Source: JAXGPP01 sp964436865
GTDB lineage: Bacteria; Planctomycetota; Planctomycetia; Pirellulales; Thermoguttaceae
DNA length: 64,000 bases
NCBI GenBank assembly: GCA_964436865.1
Contig: CAYTFK010000004.1
Coordinates: forward strand, 1-64,000
Direction of reading: 5' to 3'
Positions within the stretch are counted from its first letter, which is position 1, and each line of letters begins with the position of its first letter. The notes under the pieces are model-generated. The model did no database searches. It had not been told where the DNA came from and saw only the letters and a list, made by a program, of their open reading frames with translations. Below are positions 1 through 9,704 of the stretch, piece by piece. A program made the translations under genes and the position numbers.

Positions 1-196
1 AACCAAAAAATAGGGTATCCAGAGCAGCCACAAATTGGCACAAGAGTTGCGATCCGTTCGACCCGTCTTTTGCGAGGCAGGGGTTGAGGAGAGCTGGAAG
101 CCACATCAGGCAATTTACGCTTGTCAGAGGGGTAAGAAAAAAAGGAATAAAACACTCGGTGTGGCGGTCTGCATAGATGTGCGACGGTGTGATGGC

Positions 197-219
197 GCTG
201 GTAGCGTGGGGCTACCAGC
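197..219 (+). promoter_or_regulatory. Hairpin in the leader of the small lipoprotein gene
   Basis: A perfect 8-bp inverted repeat (GCTGGTAG / CTACCAGC) with a 7-base loop lies 36 bases upstream of the lipoprotein ATG. It has no T-run behind it, so it is not a typical terminator. It may be a leader structure that affects translation or mRNA stability, or an operator. The rest of the first 255 bases shows no gene. Confidence 0.35.
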
Positions 220-255
220 TTACCATCGATTCCCTTCAATAACGCGGAGAATGAC

Positions 256-558
256 ATGAAGCGACTGGCAACAGTAACAATGCTGCTTGGGGTCCTGGCG
301 TTCCTTGGTTGCGAGAGCAGTGTTGAGGACGAGCGACAGGATGTCATCGAGACCCAACAGGAGGTGCAGGATGATGTTCAGGCCGAGCAGCAGGATGTCG
401 AGGAGGCTGCTCGGGAGGGTCAGCAGGAAGTGGCTGAAGAGCAGCAAGACGTTGTGGAGACGCAAGTGGAGGGCCAACAGGAGGTGATGGAAGAGCAGCA
501 GGAACTGCGGGAGGCACAGCAGGAACAGGCCACTGACAACGGCACCATCAACCCGTAA
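256..558 (+). CDS. Small coiled-coil lipoprotein, function unknown
   Basis: A 100-residue protein. Residues 1-18 form a lipoprotein signal peptide ending in the lipobox LAFLGC, with Cys19 as the likely lipidated residue, so it is probably membrane anchored outside the cytoplasm. The rest is almost wholly Gln, Glu, Asp and Val in heptad-like units of the type QQEVAEE and QQDVVET, with a few 11-residue spacings. That predicts a long, very acidic, single alpha-helix or coiled coil, superficially like Lpp/alanine-zipper lipoproteins but without a recognisable family signature. A GGAG ribosome-binding site precedes the ATG. It stands alone, with a leader hairpin before it and a terminator after it, so it is an independent transcription unit. 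No function can be assigned; a spacer or envelope structural role is inference. Confidence 0.8.
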   Translation: MKRLATVTMLLGVLAFLGCESSVEDERQDVIETQQEVQDDVQAEQQDVEEAAREGQQEVAEEQQDVVETQVEGQQEVMEEQQELREAQQEQATDNGTINP

Positions 559-615
559 GGACGCGCGATCGCCTTCTTGGCAGCCTTAGGGACTAGCCGG
601 CGTTAACCGTTTCGG

Positions 616-650
616 AGGGGAGTCATTCAAGTGGCTCCCCTTCGTGTTTC
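616..650 (+). terminator. Rho-independent terminator
   Basis: A 10-bp stem (AGGGGAGTCA pairing with TGGCTCCCCT, one G-T pair) with a 6-base loop is followed by a T-rich stretch (TCGTGTTTCTT). It sits between the end of the small lipoprotein gene and the end of the convergent spoVR gene and could serve the plus-strand transcript. Confidence 0.65.
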
Positions 651-679
651 TTGGTTCAGAGGCAGTGCAAGTCAAGCCA

Positions 680-2218
680 TCAAGCCCTCAATTCGACGGT
701 TATCCGTCCGTCGCGATCGCAACGCAGGGATAAGGGGCTGCCGTCATAAACGGTTCTGAGCACGATCGGGTTGTTCCAGACCGTCCAGATGTGTTTGATC
801 ACTTCGCCTGCTTCAGCGACTGCCGATTCGCCTGCGATCCCCCCTTTTTGCTTGAGCAACGCTTTCAAATCGCGAAGCGGCAACTCCGGCTCGAAGATCT
901 TCAGGTCGCGTCCGTCGTGAACATGCTCGATGATCAGCGTCCGGTCGCGGTAGTAGTTGGCGTCAGCAATCCGCAATAGCGGAAACCGGTTGCTTCCCAC
1001 CTGCATAATCGCCGCCAGGCGGATCGACTCATAGCCCTCCGGATCGGGAATGTCTTCCACCCGGTAGATCGTTTCGCCGGCGGTTTCTCCCGCCCACTTG
1101 TAGCGAAACAGCTTCATCTCGGCGATCAATTCATCGGTCAGGTAGTTGGCAATGAAGCTCGAATCGTGATCGGTGTCGCGGACTTCGAATAATTTGGCGA
1201 GCCCCTCGCCTCCCAAGCGGCCATAGAGTTCGCGTTCCTTCCGATCCGGGTTCTCCCAGCGGCGGTAGATGTCTTTCCAGATTGCCCAGCCGATGTGGTA
1301 CGGGTTCATGGCAAACTGCCCCGGCAGCACTACGCCCGCCATTTTTTGCGCGTACTCGACATCGAACTCCGGCGGCCGATCGGGCAGGGCGTGAAAGATC
1401 TTGTCGTGCCAGTAGGTCGCCCAGCCTTCGTTCATGGTTTTGGTCATGATATTGGGCGTGAAGTAGTCGCTTTCCTGGGCGACGATCTCCAGCACGCGGC
1501 GCTCCCAGTCCTGCAGAGGTGCGTATTCAGCCAGAAACCGCAGCAGATCCTCCTCCGGTTCGAGCGGAATGCGGTCGAGCTGCAAAGGAGGCCTGATCCG
1601 CTCGGAACGCGGCTTGAGGTGGTCCCATTCCCCGACCTCGCCGCGGCGGGCGGCTACCAATCGTTCCCTTTGCTGCCGATAGGTCTCCCGCCGGCGCGAA
1701 AGCACGCGCGAGCGGTGAAACATCAAGGCATGCCCGGCGTCGAGCAGTTGCTCCAGCCGTTCGGCGGGCACCGACGGATCCTCGCGATAAAAAGAAATCT
1801 CGTCGGCATGCGAGTGGAACATGTCCAGCGCCGTGGCCGCGTTGGTCAGCGTGGTGAACCACACGTTGTTGGCGAAGAAATCGCTGTGCCCGTAAACGTG
1901 CGCCATGACCAGCACGTGCAGCGGGAGCGAGTTGTCTTTCCAGCAGAATGCCTGCGCCGGATTGGTGTTGACCACCGTCTCGTAGGCCAGGCTCGTGAGC
2001 TCGAAGTGCTTGAGCGTCCTCTGTACGTCGTAGGTCTTGCCGAAACTCCAGTGCCCGTAACGGAAGGGCATGTTGTAGGCGTGCACATCGAGCATCTGCT
2101 CGTAGTTGTACTGCCGGAATTCGACGGGATAGGGTCGCAAGCCGAGTTCCGCCGCCACCGCCTGGATTTGCCGGTCCCAGTATTCCAGGTCGCTCAGCGT
2201 CCAGTCGTGAAGCGCCAT
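680..2218 (-). CDS. spoVR: SpoVR/YcgB family protein
   Basis: A 512-residue SpoVR-family protein, close to the usual length of about 500. Family-typical segments are visible along the whole length: an N-terminal tryptophan-rich region, HVYGHSDFFANN near residue 110, MNEGWATYWHDKIF near 265 and NPYHIGWAIWKDIYRR near 310. SpoVR is named for a role in Bacillus spore cortex formation; in Gram-negative bacteria the homologue YcgB has no defined biochemical activity and is linked to stationary phase and nitrogen stress. The gene starts one base after the stop codon of the yeaH-like gene, so the two are translationally coupled. It is the last gene of the prkA-yeaH-spoVR operon, and the order matches the well-known functional linkage of these three families. 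Family call secure, mechanism unknown. Confidence 0.93.
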   Translation of the reverse strand: MALHDWTLSDLEYWDRQIQAVAAELGLRPYPVEFRQYNYEQMLDVHAYNMPFRYGHWSFGKTYDVQRTLKHFELTSLAYETVVNTNPAQAFCWKDNSLPLHVLVMAHVYGHSDFFANNVWFTTLTNAATALDMFHSHADEISFYREDPSVPAERLEQLLDAGHALMFHRSRVLSRRRETYRQQRERLVAARRGEVGEWDHLKPRSERIRPPLQLDRIPLEPEEDLLRFLAEYAPLQDWERRVLEIVAQESDYFTPNIMTKTMNEGWATYWHDKIFHALPDRPPEFDVEYAQKMAGVVLPGQFAMNPYHIGWAIWKDIYRRWENPDRKERELYGRLGGEGLAKLFEVRDTDHDSSFIANYLTDELIAEMKLFRYKWAGETAGETIYRVEDIPDPEGYESIRLAAIMQVGSNRFPLLRIADANYYRDRTLIIEHVHDGRDLKIFEPELPLRDLKALLKQKGGIAGESAVAEAGEVIKHIWTVWNNPIVLRTVYDGSPLSLRCDRDGRITVELRA

Positions 2219-2219
2219 G

Positions 2220-3407
2220 CTACGCCGCGCCTCCCTTCACTTTCTCGCGGGTCATCAACTCGCGGAACTGGGGATACACGTCCTCGCGTTTCTCAAGCTT
2301 CACGAAGCCGATGTTCGCGTGTCGCTGTTCCAGGGGCTTGAGCACTTCGAACACGCTGCTCCACTGCATCGCCGCTCCCACTGGGAAGTAGTAGCTGTCG
2401 CTCGGATTCACCTGGCCGTAGCCGAACAGGTTGCACTCCTGAAGCAGCTTCTTGGCGAGCTCGACAACGTAGCTGTTGTCGTCCTGCCAGTTGTCGCCGT
2501 CGGAGATGTGGAATGCGTAGATATTCCATTCGTCAGCGGGGTAACGCGAGTCGATCACGTCGAGCGCCAACTCGTAGGCGCTCGACACTACCGTTCCACC
2601 GCTTTCCATCGTGTGGAAGAATTCGTCCTCGCTCACCTCGCGGGCCGTAGCGTGATGGGTGATGAAAACCAGTTCAGCGTGCTCGTACTTCGACTGCACA
2701 AAGCGGTACAAGAGCCAGAAGAAGACCCGTGCCAGAAACTTCTTCGAGTCGTCCATCGACCCGCTCACGTCCATCATGCACAACAGCACCGCGTTGGAGG
2801 ACATCCGCGTCCGCTCGGCCAGCCGCCGGAATCGCAAGTCCTCGTCGACGAAGCCGCCCGGCTGCGAAGCCCCCTCGCGCTGCTGCGCCTGCTCGCGGCG
2901 GATGCGGGCCCGCATCGTGCCGGGACGGTGCAGCCGCGAAGCGGTGCCGTAGCGGCTGATGCCCGTCATGCCGGCGCGGTCCAGCACCGGAATCTGGCGC
3001 AATTGTTTGACGAGGAAATCCGGCAGCTCCAGGTCATCGAAGAGAAACTCGTCGATCTCTTCGAGCGTCACTTCCACCTCGTAGACATCCTCACCGGGTT
3101 CCTGGCCCGCCATGCCGGGTCCACTCTGGCCGTCCCCTCTGCCGACGCGAATCGTACCGCCCCGCTGCTGCCCCGCGCCGGAACCGACTCCATCGGCTTT
3201 TCGCCCGAAAGTGAAGCGAAACTCGGGAAACGCGCGGATGCGAAACGACGCCTTCTTTCCGCGGCGGTCGGCACCGATGATGTCTTGCTGTGCCACGAGG
3301 CGGGCCAGGCCCTTGCGGATCGCCTCGCGGCACTTTTCGCGGTGCCGCTTTCGGTCGCGTCCGGCCCGTTGTCCGCCTGGTTCGCGCGAGTAATCACGAA
3401 TGGCCAT
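2220..3407 (-). CDS. yeaH: YeaH/YhbH (DUF444) family von Willebrand A protein
   Basis: A 395-residue DUF444 protein. The start is placed at MAIRDYSREP rather than 21 codons upstream, because AGGGGGAA lies just before this ATG and family members begin with such a sequence. The C-terminal half is a von Willebrand A fold: the metal-site motif DVSGSM, then SGGTVVSSA and ISDGDNWQDD, which provide the other MIDAS residues. The N-terminal third is basic (RDRKRHREKCREAIRKG), as usual in the family. In Escherichia coli YeaH is encoded with the PrkA kinase YeaG and acts in the same starvation pathway; its molecular partner role is not settled. The gene lies about 100 bases downstream of prkA and one base before spoVR. 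Confidence 0.92.
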   Translation of the reverse strand: MAIRDYSREPGGQRAGRDRKRHREKCREAIRKGLARLVAQQDIIGADRRGKKASFRIRAFPEFRFTFGRKADGVGSGAGQQRGGTIRVGRGDGQSGPGMAGQEPGEDVYEVEVTLEEIDEFLFDDLELPDFLVKQLRQIPVLDRAGMTGISRYGTASRLHRPGTMRARIRREQAQQREGASQPGGFVDEDLRFRRLAERTRMSSNAVLLCMMDVSGSMDDSKKFLARVFFWLLYRFVQSKYEHAELVFITHHATAREVSEDEFFHTMESGGTVVSSAYELALDVIDSRYPADEWNIYAFHISDGDNWQDDNSYVVELAKKLLQECNLFGYGQVNPSDSYYFPVGAAMQWSSVFEVLKPLEQRHANIGFVKLEKREDVYPQFRELMTREKVKGGAA

Positions 3408-3505
3408 CGAATTCCCCCTGCAAAGAAGGAAGCAGGAACGAGATGCGTTCAGGTCCCTCCTGCCAGGCACGAAGCGCGAAAACCTGACCGCCAGCCCCGT
3501 TCATC

Positions 3506-5491
3506 TCACTCCTGGAACAGGTTGTGGTTGTGGGCGAACCGCAGCACCACGTCCACGCAGATCGGGCAGTAGCCATGATCGTTGATCATGGTCTCCACCA
3601 TCCGGTCGTAGCGCTGCCGGTCGTCGGCTGTCTTGATCGCTCCCCGCGAGATCACCCGGGTGTAATCCGAAACCGAGCTGAACAGCCGGCGCTTTACGGC
3701 CTCGCGCACCCGTTCGTGGTCCTTGAAGCTGATCGTCTGGCTGTGCTGCCGCCGCCGCGCGACGAAGGCGGCGATCTGCGAGCGGAACTCGTCGGCCTGG
3801 GCCTTGTTGCGGATTCCGATCGGCCGTTCCATGGCGCTCATCAGCTCTTCGTTGGGCTCCTCGAGTTCGTGGGTCTTCGAGTCGCGGACCTGTTCGCGCA
3901 TGTTGTAGGCCAGCACATGCTCGAGGTATTCCTGCCACATTTGCTCGGCCGACTCCTCGTAGGCGTGAATGAAGCCCATCGCAATGTGCTCGCGGAGCAC
4001 TTCCTTGAGGTACCAGCGGCGGACAATGCCTTTGAGGATCGTGTCGTCGAGATGCTCGCGCTCTTCCGGCGGGGGGTCGCCGTCGTGGATGAATTCGCTG
4101 AGCACCTCCATCACCTGCACTGGAGTGACGCAGCGGCAGTCGGGAGTCCGCGCGAGTGCTGCTCCCATGGCCTTGGTGGCGAACCGCGTTGAGAACCCCC
4201 CCAGCCCTTCCTTCGGGCCGGCCTCGTCGTAAAGCTCTTTGATGTCGATCGGTTTCTCCGTGGCCGACTGCTCGGTCACGTCCTGCCCGTCATAGAGCTT
4301 CACCTTGGTGAGCAGGTCAACCTTGTTCGACTCATTGAGCACCGTGAGCTGGGTGAACAGCGCGCAGACATCGAGCGTGCCGGGCGCAATATGTGCCGGC
4401 TTGCCGTCGGTCGACGTGAAATTCGCCTCGCGCACCACGATCTTCTCGAGAATGCGGCGAATGTCGCTCACCTGCCGCGGGTAACGAAACTTGATCGGCA
4501 CCATTCGGTCGACCAGTGCTTCGTTCCGCTTGTCGGTGCGGAAACGCTCGAATTCGGTCTCGTTGCTGTGGGCAATCAGCACGCCGTCAAAATGGATCAT
4601 CGGATGCTGACCCGGTGCGCGGTACCGTTTCTCCTGTGTCGCCGACAACAGCGGCAACAACAGCGGCACCGGATTCTTGTTGAGCTCGTACAGGTCGACG
4701 ATCCCCCGGTTGCCCCGGTTGAGGGCCCCGTCGAACTCCAGCACCCGTGCATCGTTCTCGTCGTACTTGCCGATTAGTCCCAGGTTTTCGCGGCCGATCA
4801 GCAGGCTTACGTCCATGCTGTTCTCGTCGGAGGGGGGCAGAACGCCTATTCCCACGCCATCGTCAGCAGAAAACCGTCGCATGACTACGGGATATTGGGA
4901 GAACTCGCCGTGGAACTCGTCGCGCAGCCGCTGCTTGCACACCGGGCAGAGATGCCCCTGGAAATAGTCAGGCGGCACCGCCAGCGTCTCGCCCCAGCGC
5001 TTGCGGAGTTCCTTTGGAACCAGGTGAAGCGGCTCTTCGTTGATGGGGCAGCCGGCGAGCGTATAGAACGGCGGCGACAACTCCAGTGCCCGCTTCATGT
5101 GCTCAAGCATCGAAGTCTTGCCCGATCCCACTGGTCCGACGAAGTAGAGAATTTGCCGCGATTCCTCGCCACCGCTGGCCGCGGCCTTGAGAAACTCCAT
5201 CACCCGCATGATGACCAGATCAAGACCGTAGAATTCGCTCTCAAAGAACTTGTAGCGGAGTATCTTCCGGGCCCGCCCGCCGTAGATTCGGAACAGGCGC
5301 TTATCGCTCGAGGTGTCGATTTCCTCGACCCCATGCCGCGCAATGGCGCTATACAGCCGCTGGTGCGCATTTTGGACTATCGAGGGTTCGGCTTTGACCC
5401 GCTCGTAATACTCCCGGAATGTTCCCTGCCACAGTCCTTCCTCGTTGTGACGCCGGACTTCTGCCACCAACTCATCGAAATTGACGGCCAT
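3506..5491 (-). CDS. prkA: PrkA family serine protein kinase (YeaG-like)
   Basis: A 661-residue PrkA/YeaG protein (family about 640). The N-terminal two thirds is the AAA-type PrkA domain, with the P-loop GPVGSGKT at residues 119-126 and a CPVCKQRL pair of cysteines soon after. The C-terminal third is the PrkA C-terminal kinase-like domain, ending in CPICVDVVLRFAHNHN. Known members are cytoplasmic, phosphorylate serine or threonine and act in starvation or sporulation programmes. Three ATGs stand in a row at the start; the third (MAVNFDELV) is chosen because GGGAGGT is then seven bases upstream. The frame remains open 83 codons further upstream, but that part is arginine-rich, unlike the family, and lacks a start signal. 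First gene of the prkA-yeaH-spoVR operon. Confidence 0.94.
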   Translation of the reverse strand: MAVNFDELVAEVRRHNEEGLWQGTFREYYERVKAEPSIVQNAHQRLYSAIARHGVEEIDTSSDKRLFRIYGGRARKILRYKFFESEFYGLDLVIMRVMEFLKAAASGGEESRQILYFVGPVGSGKTSMLEHMKRALELSPPFYTLAGCPINEEPLHLVPKELRKRWGETLAVPPDYFQGHLCPVCKQRLRDEFHGEFSQYPVVMRRFSADDGVGIGVLPPSDENSMDVSLLIGRENLGLIGKYDENDARVLEFDGALNRGNRGIVDLYELNKNPVPLLLPLLSATQEKRYRAPGQHPMIHFDGVLIAHSNETEFERFRTDKRNEALVDRMVPIKFRYPRQVSDIRRILEKIVVREANFTSTDGKPAHIAPGTLDVCALFTQLTVLNESNKVDLLTKVKLYDGQDVTEQSATEKPIDIKELYDEAGPKEGLGGFSTRFATKAMGAALARTPDCRCVTPVQVMEVLSEFIHDGDPPPEEREHLDDTILKGIVRRWYLKEVLREHIAMGFIHAYEESAEQMWQEYLEHVLAYNMREQVRDSKTHELEEPNEELMSAMERPIGIRNKAQADEFRSQIAAFVARRRQHSQTISFKDHERVREAVKRRLFSSVSDYTRVISRGAIKTADDRQRYDRMVETMINDHGYCPICVDVVLRFAHNHNLFQE

Positions 5492-5497
5492 CATCAT

Positions 5498-6552
5498 ACC
5501 TCCCGAAAGTCGCCGTTCATGACGCCAACCACTTCGCTGTTCCGACAGGCGAAGTTCGCTGCCGACTCCCGCCCCACCCGCTGATCGCCAGCGACTGCGC
5601 AGGCGCTCACGCCGCGATATCCTTCTGAACCGGGAACACCCGTGCAGAGGTGCGCGGGATGGCGCGTGCGAGGCAACGCGAGTTTGCAAAAGAGCGAGAA
5701 GTCCGGGCCAGGATTTTTCCGTACCGGCTTCGAGCAGCAACCGCTACGTTTCAGTGTACCGGCGCGCGCCGAATAGGGCTATGAAAAAACAAGGCACGCA
5801 CCACTTCGCGAAGATCACTACCTGGCAGCATTCGATCCGAATCGGCGAATAGCTGTTGCGATGCGTACGAATCCGGTACCGATGGATCGGGGCACTCGAT
5901 GCCGAGAGAGCGGATGCTGAATGCCCCCGCAGGGGTGCGGCAGACCAAGGAAATGGCGCTGCCCGACGTGGTCAATGCGACAAATGGGGTAGATCCCACC
6001 TAGTGACTGAGGCTACGCCGCGCTATGTGGTGCGGTGAACATCCCCCGATTGTCGCACGAATGCAAGCAACAGCCAGCATCGACCGGCCGGTAGCGGGGC
6101 ATAGATTATCGGTACGCAGCGCGCTTCAGTATCGGCCGTGCTCCTACGTGCCGATGATTCCGCCGACGCTCTAGGGGCTTTCCCGATTGCCACTTCGATG
6201 GCGCGGGACATTTTGACTTGTCCTTTATCGTCCGCGTGTTCGTCTCTCGCGTGTTCGTTCTGGATGGCCGCCTGTTGCTCGAGCGCTCTCTGTCACCATT
6301 TTGCCGAAGAATTCGCAGGTGTGCGGAAGGCCGGAATCGCGACCATCGGAATCCTTCCGGCAGGCGCGTCCCGAATTCAACACCACGACCCAGATCGTTT
6401 CAGAGTCCTGCTTTCCTGAGGGGGGTAGCTTGGCGGGCGAGTTGAATTGCCACCTTCGAAAACGCAGGAAACGCTTGAAAACGCGTCTCCGTCCCCGTAA
6501 CCTTTCTTGCGGCCGCCCACCTGCCTCTGCCTTACCCGCCGGGAGGGGATCT
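5498..6552. other. Intergenic region between divergent operons, no gene recognised
   Basis: About 1 kb separates prkA (minus) from the DUF1549/DUF1553 gene (plus). Short frames exist on both strands, but none has a good start site, family resemblance or sensible composition. The region must hold the promoters for both directions; I could not point to a convincing -35/-10 pair. Confidence 0.5.
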
Positions 6553-9500
6553 ATGCTTCTGCGTGCCCTCTGGTCCTGCGCTTTAATGGTGGCGATCTCC
6601 GGCATCGCCGTCGGCGAGTCGGGCGACTCGCCCCGCAAGATCAGCTTCGACCGCCAAGTCCGTCCGGTCCTCTCCAGTACATGCTTCACGTGTCATGGTC
6701 CTGACGAGCATACCCGCCAGGCCGATCTGCGCTTGGATCGCAAAGACGACGCCCTGGCCGACCGGGGAGGCTATGCCGCGGTCGTGGCCGGGAACCCGGA
6801 GGAGAGCGAGCTCGTCGCTCGCATTACCGCCGATGACGACTCTCGAATGCCGCCGCTCGACGCTCCGCGGCAGCTCACGCCCGAGCAGATCGAAACACTC
6901 CGGCAATGGATCGCCGAAGGCGCGGACTGGCAGGACCATTGGGCATTCGTCCCGCCGGTCCGGCCCGTTTTGCCTGAGGTTGCACAGGCTGCTTGGGCGG
7001 TGAACCCGGTTGACCGGTTCATTATGGCGCGGCTGTCAGACGAGAAGCTCGCCCCATCACCTGCGGCCGACAAGATGACGCTCATCCGTCGCGTAACTCT
7101 TGACCTGACCGGGCTGCCCCCCACACCGGCTGAAGTCGATGCCTTCTTGGCCGATTCCGCGCCGGACGCGTATGAGAAGCTTGTCGATCGGCTCCTGGCC
7201 TCACCGCGATACGGCGAGCACATGACCCGGTTCTGGCTCGACGGAGCCCGCTACGGCGACACGCACGGACTGCATCTTGACAACGAACGCTCGATTTGGC
7301 CCTATCGCGATTGGGTGATCCGGGCATTCAACGAGAACAAGCCTTTCGACCAGTTCACCGTCGAACAGCTTGCGGGAGATCTGCTTCCCAATCCCACCAC
7401 CGAGCAGCTTGTCGCGACCGGTTTCAACCGTTCGCATGTGACGACCAGCGAAGGAGGCTCGATCGACGAGGAGTTCCTTGTCCGCTATGCCGTCGACCGT
7501 ACCGAGACCACCGGCACGGTGTGGCTGGGCCTGACATTGGGTTGCGCGGCGTGCCACGATCACAAGTTCGATCCCATATCCCAGCGTGAGTTCTACAGTC
7601 TCTACGCATTCTTCAACAGCACTCAAGACAAACCTATGGATGGCAACGCGCTGCTGCCGCCGCCCACAATTCCGGTGCCCTCGACGGAGCAACAGCGGCA
7701 GCAGGAAGCACTCGACCGCGAGATCGCCCAACTGCGAAGCGAGATTCGGACGGAACTGGATAAGATCGACTACCGCGACCCGCATGCCGGGGCTGATTTG
7801 GAGCCGGTCAAACGATACGAACAGGTGTGGATCGACGACTCGTTGCCCTCGGCCGCTCAACCACAGGGGGACGGGCCGGAGCCGTGGCAATTCGTGACCG
7901 CCCCCGAGCACCCGGTCCACAGTGGCCAGAATGCCGTGCTCCGGAAAGCCGAGGGCCGGAGCCAACACTTTTTCACCGGCGCCAACCCCGGCCTCACCAT
8001 AGGCGAGGGCGACCGGCTCTTCGCCTACGTTTACCTCGATCCGGCCGATCCTCCCCAGGCGATCATGCTCCAATTCAACGACGGCAGTTGGGAGCACCGC
8101 GCCTATTGGGGCGAGGACGTGATCGATTGGGGCCAGCCGGGCACGGCCAGCCGGCTGCCGATGGGCCCGCTTCCTGAGAGGGGCGAGTGGGTTCGGCTGG
8201 AAGTCGAAGCGGCCCGCGTGGGACTGGGCCCGGGATCGGTCCTTAATGGCTGGGCCTTCACGCAGCACGGCGGGACGGTTTACTGGGACACGGCCGGTCT
8301 GTCCTCACTGTTGCCGCCGGGTGGCCAGTTTGAGTCTCAGTGGGTTTGGGAACACATCCAGCGCATGATCGAGAAGCCGGCCCTCCCGCAGCCGGTTCAT
8401 GACGCGTTGAAGATCGATCCCGTCAAGCGAACCGCGGAGCAGCAACGACTCGTCCGCGACTATTTCGTGGAGCACGTCTATTCCGGCTCCCGCGACCTCT
8501 TCGCTCCGCTCCATGCCCGGCTTGCGGAGGTGACCGGTCGCCGCGGCGAGCTTGAGAAAGCGATACCGGCGACATTGATCATTCGCGAGTTGGATGCGCC
8601 ACGGGAGACGTTTGTGCTCGATCGCGGTCAGTACGACAAGCCGACCGTGAAGGTCGAACGCGGCGTGCCCGCCGTGCTTCCGGCGCTTTCACCCGAGTTG
8701 CCCTCCAATCGTCTCGGACTCGCCCGCTGGCTGGTTGATTCGGGGCATCCGCTCACTGCCCGGGTGACGGTCAACCGCTTCTGGCAGCAGTTGTTCGGCA
8801 CTGGATTGGTAAAAACGGCCGAGGATTTCGGCTCGCAGGGAGAGCCCCCCTCGCACCCTGAGTTGTTGGACTGGCTGGCGCGGGAGTTTATCGAAACTGG
8901 CTGGGATGTCAAAAGGCTGATGCGACTCATCGTTACCTCAACCACCTATCGCCAAGCGTCGCAAGCGACGCCGGGACTCATCTCACGCGATCCGGAGAAC
9001 CGTCTGCTGGCTCGCGGCCCCCGCTTCCGTTTGGATGCCGAAATGGTCCGCGATCACGCCCTGTATATCTCCGGGCTCATGGTCGAGCTGATCGGCGGTC
9101 CGAGTGTCAAGCCCTATCAGCCTGCCGGCTTGTGGGAGGCTATCGCTTACCCCACCAGCACGACGGCGAAATTCGTTCAGGATCATGGCGAGAAGCTGTA
9201 TCGCCGCAGCATGTACACGTTCTGGAAGCGAACCTCGCCACCTCCCAACATGCTCCTCCTCGATGCGCCGTCGCGAGAAACGTGCACCGTCAGACGGGCG
9301 CGGACCAACACGCCCCTGGCCGCTCTGGCTCTGATGAACGACGTGCAGTTCTTCGAAGCGGCAAGAGGGCTGGCCCAGCGGATGATCCGCGAGGGCGGCA
9401 GCACGATTGAAGACCGTCTCGCGTACGGCTTCCGGCTGGCCGTCGCACGCCCTCCGGACGGCGAAGAGTTGCGCATTCTGGCCGATCAATACCATTGGCA

Positions 9501-9657
9501 TTTGAATGACTTTCACCGCGACAGAGTTGCCGCGGAACAGGCGACCCGCTTCGGAGAATCGCCGCCCGATCCGGCAATCGACCCCGCTGAACTGGCAGCG
9601 ATGACGCTTGTCGCCAACCTGCTGAACAACCTCGACGAAACCCTGACCAAGAATTGA
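6553..9657 (+). CDS. Secreted PSCyt1-DUF1549-DUF1553 protein (planctomycete cytochrome type)
   Basis: A 1034-residue exported protein. The start MLLRALWSCALMV follows GGGAGGGG and gives a clean signal peptide; the frame remains open further upstream, but without hydrophobic sequence. Residues about 30-120 are a PSCyt1 domain with a CxxCH haem motif (CFTCH, residues 44-48). A DUF1549 (PSCyt2) domain follows at about 150-360, with a second CxxCH (CAACH, 331-335). A middle region of about 250 residues (about 450-690) looks like a beta-rich carbohydrate- or ligand-binding insert. The C-terminal 300 residues are DUF1553 (PSD1), with the typical ALMNDVQFFEAARGLA. These proteins are hugely expanded in planctomycetes and probably act in the periplasm, but no reaction is proven. 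It lies directly upstream of its usual partner, a DUF1501 protein. Confidence 0.93.
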   Translation: MLLRALWSCALMVAISGIAVGESGDSPRKISFDRQVRPVLSSTCFTCHGPDEHTRQADLRLDRKDDALADRGGYAAVVAGNPEESELVARITADDDSRMPPLDAPRQLTPEQIETLRQWIAEGADWQDHWAFVPPVRPVLPEVAQAAWAVNPVDRFIMARLSDEKLAPSPAADKMTLIRRVTLDLTGLPPTPAEVDAFLADSAPDAYEKLVDRLLASPRYGEHMTRFWLDGARYGDTHGLHLDNERSIWPYRDWVIRAFNENKPFDQFTVEQLAGDLLPNPTTEQLVATGFNRSHVTTSEGGSIDEEFLVRYAVDRTETTGTVWLGLTLGCAACHDHKFDPISQREFYSLYAFFNSTQDKPMDGNALLPPPTIPVPSTEQQRQQEALDREIAQLRSEIRTELDKIDYRDPHAGADLEPVKRYEQVWIDDSLPSAAQPQGDGPEPWQFVTAPEHPVHSGQNAVLRKAEGRSQHFFTGANPGLTIGEGDRLFAYVYLDPADPPQAIMLQFNDGSWEHRAYWGEDVIDWGQPGTASRLPMGPLPERGEWVRLEVEAARVGLGPGSVLNGWAFTQHGGTVYWDTAGLSSLLPPGGQFESQWVWEHIQRMIEKPALPQPVHDALKIDPVKRTAEQQRLVRDYFVEHVYSGSRDLFAPLHARLAEVTGRRGELEKAIPATLIIRELDAPRETFVLDRGQYDKPTVKVERGVPAVLPALSPELPSNRLGLARWLVDSGHPLTARVTVNRFWQQLFGTGLVKTAEDFGSQGEPPSHPELLDWLAREFIETGWDVKRLMRLIVTSTTYRQASQATPGLISRDPENRLLARGPRFRLDAEMVRDHALYISGLMVELIGGPSVKPYQPAGLWEAIAYPTSTTAKFVQDHGEKLYRRSMYTFWKRTSPPPNMLLLDAPSRETCTVRRARTNTPLAALALMNDVQFFEAARGLAQRMIREGGSTIEDRLAYGFRLAVARPPDGEELRILADQYHWHLNDFHRDRVAAEQATRFGESPPDPAIDPAELAAMTLVANLLNNLDETLTKN

Positions 9658-9704
9658 GCGGGCACTCTTCCGTTCCGCATTCGTTCTTTCCCCCGGGAGC
9701 CGCC

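Noticed and set aside
1295..2341. Plus-strand open frame opposite spoVR
   Set aside because: Shadow of SpoVR; composition (His, Arg, Val) and lack of motifs argue against coding.
6138..6689. Overlapping frames on both strands upstream of the DUF1549/DUF1553 gene
   Set aside because: Cysteine/serine- or arginine-rich translations without ribosome-binding sites; the region is better read as promoter DNA.
7201..8268. Minus-strand open frame of about 355 codons within the DUF1549/DUF1553 gene
   Set aside because: Antisense to a clear secreted domain protein; no signal, no family resemblance, unusual His/Arg/Val-rich composition typical of shadow frames.
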